This document shows, piece by piece, positions 58,688 through 64,000 of a DNA stretch of 64,000 nucleotides. The notes under the pieces are model-generated. The model did not search any database. It was not told the DNA's origin and saw nothing but the letters and a program-made list of their open reading frames with translations. Numbering within the stretch: position 1 is the first letter of the stretch; every line of letters starts with the position of its first letter. A program made the position numbers and the translations under genes. The DNA lies in the NCBI GenBank assembly GCA_007996965.1, contig BIMP01000001.1, forward strand, positions 1,116,001 through 1,180,000. The letters are read 5' to 3'. The stretch comes from a cyanobiont of Ornithocercus magnificus. Its GTDB lineage: Bacteria; Cyanobacteriota; Cyanobacteriia; PCC-6307; Cyanobiaceae.

Positions 58688-59956
58688 ATGAAGATTACCA
58701 AGCCGCGCCTCAGGATCGAAGGTGGCCGGCAGCTCAATGGAGAGCTCCGGGTAAGCGGAGCCAAAAACTCAGCTTTGGTACTGATGACGGCATCAATATT
58801 GTCGTCTAAGCCACTTAGGCTATACAACGTGCCGGAGCTCACAGACATAGATGGCATGATTGGAATTTTATCCTCTCTTGGTGTGAATGTGCGGCGCCGA
58901 CCAGGCCAGCTTGAGCTCAGCGCTGAGCATGTCACCAATGCTGAGCCTCCCTACGAGCTAGTTAATAGGCTGCGTGCCAGCTTTTTCAGCATCGGGCCAT
59001 TGCTTGGCAGACTGGGCTATGGCAGAATGCCCTTGCCAGGAGGTTGCCGTATTGGTGCCCGGCCAGTTGTCGAGCATATTCGTGGGCTTAAAGCTCTTGG
59101 CGCTCTAGTTAATATCGAACGTGGGATAGTCTCTGCAAGAGTTCCGGGTAGGTCTGGTCGCCTGACAGGGGCAACTATAGCATTGGATTTTCCCAGTGTT
59201 GGTGCTACAGAAACGATCTTGATGGCTGCTGCTCTTGCTGAGGGCATCACCATTATTGAGAATGCTGCTCAGGAACCAGAGGTTCAGGATCTAGCGAATC
59301 TCCTTAATGCAATGGGAGGTCACATTAGTGGTGCAGGTGGTCGTACAATTACTGTAAAAGGTGTAAAGCAACTGCATGGCTGTGAATACGTAGTTATTCC
59401 TGATCGGATCGAAGCAGGCACTTTTCTATTGGCTGCAGCAATCACACGTTCTAACCTCCGGATAGCACCGGTAATACCTGAGCATCTCAACGCAGTTCTT
59501 CAGAAGCTGCAGGACTGTGGCTGTCACCTCAGTATCGATTCGGATAGTGTAACAATTTATCCTGGTGAAATCCGTGGCGTAGATATCACTACCCAGCCAT
59601 TCCCTGGTTTTCCTACTGACTTACAAGCTCCATTTATGGCTCTGCTAACTACGGCACGTGGTACTAGTATAATTACCGAAAAGATTTACGAGAACCGCAT
59701 GCAGCATGTTGCCGAACTACAGCGAATGGGAGCATCAATTTGTGTTCAGGGCAGCACTGCCGTGATTGAAGGTGTATCCCAGTTAAGTGGTGCTCTAGTC
59801 TTGGGAACCGACTTACGAGCTGCTGCAGCCATGGTACTAGCCGGGCTAGCCGCTCACGGCACTACTTTGATCGAGGGACTACACCATCTTGACCGAGGTT
59901 ATTCTAATATTGAGGCTAAGCTTAGGCAGGCCGGGGCTTGCCTAAAACGTCATTAA
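58688..59956 (+). CDS. murA: UDP-N-acetylglucosamine enolpyruvyl transferase
   Basis: 422 residues. LNGELRVSGAKNSALVLMTA at the N-terminus, catalytic Cys in the loop LPGGCRIGARPVVEHI, and C-terminal TDLQAPFMALLTTARGTSII and VLGTDLRAAAAMVLAGLAAH. First committed step of peptidoglycan synthesis. Preceded by 585 bases of spacer. Confidence 0.96.
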   Translation: MKITKPRLRIEGGRQLNGELRVSGAKNSALVLMTASILSSKPLRLYNVPELTDIDGMIGILSSLGVNVRRRPGQLELSAEHVTNAEPPYELVNRLRASFFSIGPLLGRLGYGRMPLPGGCRIGARPVVEHIRGLKALGALVNIERGIVSARVPGRSGRLTGATIALDFPSVGATETILMAAALAEGITIIENAAQEPEVQDLANLLNAMGGHISGAGGRTITVKGVKQLHGCEYVVIPDRIEAGTFLLAAAITRSNLRIAPVIPEHLNAVLQKLQDCGCHLSIDSDSVTIYPGEIRGVDITTQPFPGFPTDLQAPFMALLTTARGTSIITEKIYENRMQHVAELQRMGASICVQGSTAVIEGVSQLSGALVLGTDLRAAAAMVLAGLAAHGTTLIEGLHHLDRGYSNIEAKLRQAGACLKRH

Positions 59957-60109
59957 TCTTGAACATATGCATAAGCAATTGCAGAAGCTGTGATCTCTTC
60001 ATATTCTTTGGTGCACGAAATCTATAGGATAGTCTCTTGCGAAATTGTACATCTGTCCTAAGACCTTATTGTAGTTTACCTTGGCATAAAAACTTACTGA
60101 CAAAAAAAC

Positions 60110-60322
60110 TTAAGTCCCTTGATCATTGTGATCCTCAGATTGACATTGACCTGAGTCTGGGGTGATCCGACATTGGTTTAGCTCTCCAGCTTCAGGGTCA
60201 GCTGCAGCCAGTAATCTCAACACCCGCAGCAGATCTGCACCTGCTAACTCTCCGTCGCTCTGCCATTTGAGGCTTGTACGAGGTTGTGGTCGCGGGCTGC
60301 TACCTCCGACTGGAGCTGCCAT
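60110..60322 (-). CDS. small conserved protein, possibly picocyanobacterial
   Basis: 70 residues; TSLKWQSDGELAGADLLRVL and RLLAAADPEAGELNQCRI give helical, protein-like composition, but no family is recognised. Divergent from the 81-aa membrane protein. Plausible gene. Confidence 0.55.
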   Translation of the reverse strand: MAAPVGGSSPRPQPRTSLKWQSDGELAGADLLRVLRLLAAADPEAGELNQCRITPDSGQCQSEDHNDQGT

Positions 60323-60412
60323 TTCCTAAAAGTGCAAGTCACAGGACTCTGACAGACATGAGATTGTCTGCAAGTTTTTGTCTCTGTTCTTCACCGGTTT
60401 AGCACTAGCTTT

Positions 60413-60658
60413 ATGAAGCTCTTGTGTCGAGTTACCGTGAACACCATTATCCGTGGCGTGGCTTATGTCTCTATCTGGGTAGTTTTGTGGGGCACTATTT
60501 CCTCTCTTGCAGACTGGCTCTTGCTACAGGCAGAGGTCTACACAGGCAACTCCCTTGGTCAAGCTGCTACTTTCATAGGCTATGGTGCTGCCTGCGTGGT
60601 TCTAGCGGTTAGGCTCTCGCGCCGCTTTCTCGGAACACCTAATGACGACTACACTTAG
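60413..60658 (+). CDS. small membrane protein (81 aa)
   Basis: Two hydrophobic helices (about 14-33 and 50-66), e.g. IIRGVAYVSIWVVLWGTISS and FIGYGAACVVLAVRLSRRFL. Function unknown; typical of picocyanobacterial unannotated proteins. Convergent with the TM2 gene. Confidence 0.65.
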   Translation: MKLLCRVTVNTIIRGVAYVSIWVVLWGTISSLADWLLLQAEVYTGNSLGQAATFIGYGAACVVLAVRLSRRFLGTPNDDYT

Positions 60659-60689
60659 GCTCAAACCTTGAGTCCACCATAAAACTTGG

Positions 60690-61115
60690 CTAACTGAGTC
60701 GGTAACGAATTACGCCATCCCTGTCAACACTGGCTAGAAGCACGCCCTCAGCCTCAAGCTTGAGTAGTTCTTCTTTGACTGAAGAAACCTCGCTGCTAAC
60801 ACCGAGACAGATTTGCCCAATCGAAACCTCGCCATTTCGGCATGCTTCTAAGATTCGCTGCTGCAGACTTGGTAGATGACTGGTCAAGTGTGGCAACGAT
60901 GTAGCAAGACTGAGATTCCGTTGGTCTACCATATCAGATGTTAGAAATAGATCAATGAGTTGACCAATGCCAAAAAATCCAAAGGTGAAAAGATAGAGAA
61001 GACCTGATCCAACTTTGCCAACGTAGAGGCGATGTAGACCACAAACACCAGCAAACCCAAGTAGCCACAGTATGTAGGCTATACCCTTGTTTTTGAGACT
61101 AACCTCACGAGCCAT
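60690..61115 (-). CDS. TM2-domain protein
   Basis: 141 residues. N-terminal TM2 pattern: LLGFAGVCGLHRLYVGKVGS and GFFGIGQLIDLFLTSDMVD (two helices with the G-x-H-R-x-Y turn). The C-terminal ~60 residues (LQQRILEACRNGEVSIGQIC, LKLEAEGVLLASVDRDGVIR) read like a winged helix. Function unknown. Confidence 0.85.
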   Translation of the reverse strand: MAREVSLKNKGIAYILWLLGFAGVCGLHRLYVGKVGSGLLYLFTFGFFGIGQLIDLFLTSDMVDQRNLSLATSLPHLTSHLPSLQQRILEACRNGEVSIGQICLGVSSEVSSVKEELLKLEAEGVLLASVDRDGVIRYRLS

Positions 61116-61525
61116 AGTTATGATGTCTAGATATTAAGACATAAGTCTGATCACTACAGATTAATGTTCAATCTATATCATCTTAAGGCACAATGAAGGC
61201 ATTGCTAAGTTTACAATGGCTAGCATGGTCTCATAGCAGCGAAGCGGGTTTTTTAGCATCTCACTGGCAGGTTACAGATTGTGCCATTTTAGCTGAGTAG
61301 GCAAAAGTTCTTAGGAAAGGTAAAGCCAGTAGATAGGCTACTAGTGTATGAGTACACAATACGTAATTAGCATGCTTGCCCCAAGGCCTGGCATGAAGCT
61401 GCTCTGCTCTACACTTCCAGTGTCTTGCTGACTGCCGTACACTTTTGGATGATTGATAGTGCTGGACCACAACTTTTACGTCATGATCCTAAGGCAGCAA
61501 CTGTCACCTAATACTGAGTTAAAGT
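61116..61525. other. spacer without confident gene
   Basis: About 410 bases. A 35-codon plus-strand frame starts at 61193 (MKALLSLQWLAWSHSSEAGF) and a 69-codon minus frame covers 61261-61470; neither resembles a known protein. Confidence 0.35.
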
Positions 61526-61720
61526 CTACTTGAACTTAGGATATGCTGCTATTGCCAAAATCACGCTACCGCTTACTGTAGTTAAGAGAGCAGCGGTTAG
61601 TAGTAATGCTATTAAGCTGCCGACAAATGACATCTTTATGCGCAGCAGGTTGGACTTAACTAATAAAATTAGCAGAACTAATACTGCGCCTTTCAAGGCT
61701 ACAACTTTTACATCGGGCAT
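61526..61720 (-). CDS. possible small two-helix membrane protein
   Basis: 64 residues: VVALKGAVLVLLILLVKSNL and VGSLIALLLTAALLTTVSGS form two hydrophobic stretches, and the sense is more protein-like than the opposite frame. No family recognised. Moderate support only. Confidence 0.4.
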   Translation of the reverse strand: MPDVKVVALKGAVLVLLILLVKSNLLRIKMSFVGSLIALLLTAALLTTVSGSVILAIAAYPKFK

Positions 61721-61864
61721 TTTGGTAAATGAGCAAAAGAAAGCGTCTAAAGCCTAACTACCCGCACTCACCTATGCTGATCACTCCTGCCAAGACCTTC
61801 TGTTAGCTGTGGAGCTAAATTATGTAAATAGCAACTATAGTTAGTATGACAACGTGGTATTAAG

Positions 61865-62287
61865 TTAACCGCGGAAAATTTCGCTGGCCATGTTGCGGAA
61901 ATTTCTAAGTGAAGCCCCTGGGCGCCGCCTACGCAACCGTAAAGTGTTAGCAGGCTGTAGGGATTTAGGCGCGTAGTTAATAATATTTACGATGGTAACT
62001 TGTTTAACAGGGGCTTTCGTAGGAGAAGTTACCTCACTGGTAGCTAATTCCTCGATGTTCTCATTTGAGACATTCTCTACAACAGGATCGGGATCTATTA
62101 CAGAAGCCTGAACTTTTCGCCGGGGCCTGAGGAGCAGGATGCCAACAGCTAGCACAAGTAGGGAAGCAATAGTAGCTGGTAAGCCAGCTGTGCGACCTTG
62201 AAAGTTCCAGAAAATGCCTGATGCAGCCAGTCCAAGAACACCTACTACTGTCAAAATAACACTGCTAAAAGATATAAGGCGGTTCAT
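61865..62287 (-). CDS. picocyanobacterial membrane protein, unknown
   Basis: 140 residues, two N-terminal helices (about 7-26 and 36-53), an acidic linker, and a basic C-terminus with LRLRRRRPGASLRNFRNMAS. Function unknown. A 59-residue frame lies 55 bases upstream on the same strand. Confidence 0.6.
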   Translation of the reverse strand: MNRLISFSSVILTVVGVLGLAASGIFWNFQGRTAGLPATIASLLVLAVGILLLRPRRKVQASVIDPDPVVENVSNENIEELATSEVTSPTKAPVKQVTIVNIINYAPKSLQPANTLRLRRRRPGASLRNFRNMASEIFRG

Positions 62288-62342
62288 GATGTGCAGTTTA
62301 CTTCAGGAGCGTCCTATAGACTTACATAATCCCTGGATTGCA

Positions 62343-62522
62343 TCAAGGTAATGGCAGAGATGACCAAAGGTGCAGCGGAACATCATGGGCTGTTATAGCA
62401 GTGATGCAAGTAACCAGAATCCCGGTAACAGTGGTGATGGTTCCTATAAAGATTCCTGCGCTTAACACCCAACGACGCTTGTTGGCCAGGTAACTTTGGA
62501 ATCTTGAGTATAGCATACCCAT
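62343..62522 (-). CDS. possible 59-aa single-span membrane protein
   Basis: ATG at 62520-62522 (or 62514-62516) to TGA at 62343-62345. MGMLYSRFQSYLANKRRWVL then SAGIFIGTITTVTGILVTCI gives a basic head and one helix. It runs in the same direction as the 140-aa gene, 55 bases away. Not matched to a family. Confidence 0.5.
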   Translation of the reverse strand: MGMLYSRFQSYLANKRRWVLSAGIFIGTITTVTGILVTCITAITAHDVPLHLWSSLPLP

Positions 62523-62725
62523 ATTCTTAAAGCGTAAGATACATAAATCTAGCTCACCTGATTTACGACAAAATTTAAGAAGCTCTGTAGCAAGAGCTGG
62601 GTCAGCAGTGGTGCTTAGGCAACTAAGTGCTTTGAGTATAACTACTTATTTTACGGCAAAAAGGTGTAGCTAAGCACCACAGTGCCCTCTCTGTTCCTTA
62701 AGCTGTGTTAAGAAAAGTTTACCCA

Positions 62726-63226
62726 ATGTTAAGAACCGTTCTCACCCGACCGGTTGCAGCTGACCTCGGCCTCCTCTTCTTGAGGATCTTTGCGGGTGCT
62801 TTGCTGATCCACCATGGCTACGAGAAGCTTGCAAACATTGAAAACTTTGCTGATGCCTTTGTACGGCCACTGCACTTACCATTTCCTATCCTTCTCTCTT
62901 ATGTTGCTGCTTTTTCAGAGGTAGTAGGCAGCTGGCTCTTGATCACTGGCTTGGCAACACGTCTTGGCGCATTAGCAATTGCTGGGACCATCTCAGTCGC
63001 AATCTATCATGCCATCATAACAGCTGGATTTAATATTTACCTCCTAGAATTACTGGGTCTCTACTTAGCAACCGCCGTTACTGTCCTGTTAGTTGGACCT
63101 GGGCAGTTTGCAATCGATGAGCTGATTGTTCGTCAATTTCAGCCTGATCTTCAGAAAGAGGCAACTCGCCTCGAAAATATTCTCGCGCAGTCTGCACCTG
63201 ATAAGCCTAAGTCTGCTGTTGGCTGA
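62726..63226 (+). CDS. DoxX-family membrane protein
   Basis: About 166 residues from ATG at 62726; a GTG at 62705 is possible. LGLLFLRIFAGALLIHHGYE, LANIENFADAFV, LLSYVAAFSEVVGSWLLITG and LATRLGALAIAGTI are DoxX family motifs (four helices). Role unclear, linked to oxidative stress or quinone metabolism in some bacteria. Confidence 0.88.
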   Translation: MLRTVLTRPVAADLGLLFLRIFAGALLIHHGYEKLANIENFADAFVRPLHLPFPILLSYVAAFSEVVGSWLLITGLATRLGALAIAGTISVAIYHAIITAGFNIYLLELLGLYLATAVTVLLVGPGQFAIDELIVRQFQPDLQKEATRLENILAQSAPDKPKSAVG

Positions 63227-63945
63227 CACATTACGAGGTTGAAGGCTAGGCAGCGACCTGGATATAATACCTAAAATCCAATATAAACCGAAATTAGACA
63301 TAGATTAACCAAAGCTGAGAATTCAATGACTCTCAACTTCGGTTAATCTATGTTAGGTCTTTAATACAAGGCTTAATTGAAAGCTCTAACCTTTGCCAGA
63401 TCTCAAGACCAGACAAGATTTAAAATCTTTATGCTTTAACCATGATCATATAGAAACAATAGTTTTTGATTAGTACCTGTAGTAGCATAATAATCTCAGC
63501 AACCTTTTACTAGGTCTTGAACTTTTAAGTCCCACTAGCAAGATAACATACCAAACAACTGCCAGTCGTGCTTCGCATATTGTGAGGTTGCTACTTTCCA
63601 AACTCTGTTTAGGTCTTAGGCTGAGATTAGCAGCGCAATACTTGCAGGTATGAGGACTATGCCAGTATTTTGATTTTAATTATCCACTTGTTTGATTGTC
63701 TGGGCTGGCTTCAAATACCAGATATGGTAGGTAGTAGGCCGAATGCATGGTTGGATTAAGAGCCGATAGGTCAATGGGCCTCTAAGTCGAAGTGCTTAGA
63801 AGGTTTTACTACCATGGCTAAGGTCAACATGTTTTACAACGGCGACATTAACCCAGGAGCACTTGCATGGTGGCCAGAACCGTGTCTTTGACGACAGCTT
63901 ACTGGAGGAACCTTAGTAAAGGTGTAAGTGCTTTCCAGAACCTGC
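63227..63945. other. spacer with hairpin and possible gene remnants
   Basis: About 720 bases. Contains the hairpin at 63298-63353. Between 63800 and 63916 two overlapping frames look protein-like (MAKVNMFYNGDINPGALAWW from 63814; QEHLHGGQNRVFDDSLLEEP ending at TAG 63914), as in a frameshifted remnant, but no family was identified. Confidence 0.35.
63298..63353 (+). terminator. terminator-like hairpin after doxX
   Basis: ACATAGATTAACCAAAGCTGAGA and its near-perfect complement TCTCAACTTCGGTTAATCTATGT form a 23-bp stem (two G-T type mismatches) with a 10-base loop, about 72 bases after the doxX stop. The T-run is weak. Confidence 0.6.
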
Positions 63946-64000
63946 ATGATTGAACCGCTGCAGTTGAGCATTGCCCAACGATTCGAGATCGAACGCATGA
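63946..64000 (+). CDS. start of a small gene cut by window edge
   Basis: ATG at 63946 followed by MIEPLQLSIAQRFEIERM to the edge. The LSxxQRFEIER pattern faintly resembles the start of NblA-type or other small cyanobacterial proteins (L-S-x-x-Q-x-F). Only 18 codons visible, so a tentative call. Confidence 0.4.
   Translation, partial: MIEPLQLSIAQRFEIERM

Noticed and set aside
1-64000. CRISPR array, transposase, integrase, phage or defence genes
   Set aside because: No regularly spaced repeats and no such protein families were recognised on either strand.

Overview
The window looks like a chromosome segment from a marine alpha-cyanobacterium (Prochlorococcus/Synechococcus lineage). Evidence read directly from the sequence: PSII genes psbD and psbC overlapping at a GTG start, the assembly factors ycf4 and ycf39, the cytochrome b6f subunit petM, nickel superoxide dismutase (sodN) with its processing peptidase (sodX) and a nickel-permease-like hupE, a CpcS/CpeS-like phycobilin lyase, the Ftn2/ARC6 division protein, NADPH-motif-less DTR-type thioredoxin reductase, and many small proteins of the type conserved only in picocyanobacteria. 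The species is not determinable here. The gene set is mostly housekeeping. About 15 % of the window lies in spacers of 0.3-0.8 kb with no recognisable gene, unusual for the streamlined members of this group and suggestive of a low-light, MIT9313-like genome or a host-associated, eroding genome (inference).

Layout. 1-9 kb: ycf39 (cut by the window edge), petM, an alpha/beta hydrolase, ilvN, a lipoprotein cyclophilin, ycf4, then psbD-psbC and, after a long perfect hairpin, a winged-helix-like gene coupled to cobQ. 9-16 kb: a sparse redox region (short 2Fe-2S ferredoxin, DTR flavoprotein, flavodoxin, MAPEG protein, methyltransferase, prohibitin, tRNA-Ala) separated by long apparently empty spacers. 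16-28 kb: argF, ftsH, ribD with a DUF3122 partner, a GH116-like glycosidase that seems to have lost its acid/base motif, cobL, a DUF192 gene with a damaged 5' end, nadK. 28-45 kb: dense housekeeping block: pheS, surE, ribF, thiE-thiS, DUF1517, then the minus-strand run era - lyase - trmD/ispF fusion - TIGR03792 - larB, a Bax-inhibitor-like protein, phoH-rpsP-ffh, and ftn2. 44-57 kb: pdhA, a histone-deacetylase-fold protein, nnrD, mnmA, lnt, FKBP, the sodN-sodX-hupE nickel module, and trmH-lpd-trpC. 57-64 kb: tRNA-Leu, murA, several small membrane proteins, doxX, and the first codons of a small gene running off the edge.

How it fits together: photosystem II core and assembly (psbD, psbC, ycf39), PSI assembly (ycf4), b6f (petM), electron carriers (flavodoxin, ferredoxin) and antioxidant/nickel functions form the photosynthetic part. 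Vitamin and cofactor genes (cobQ, cobL, ribD, ribF, thiE, thiS, nadK, nnrD) are scattered. PDH components pdhA and lpd are about 10 kb apart. I see no transposase, integrase, phage gene, CRISPR array or toxin-antitoxin pair. The most notable observations are the in-frame TrmD-IspF fusion, the GH116 homologue with a replaced catalytic motif, several unlisted micro-proteins (39, 56 and 59 aa), a set of unusually long perfect hairpins at gene ends, and a DUF192 gene whose homology extends upstream of any start codon.
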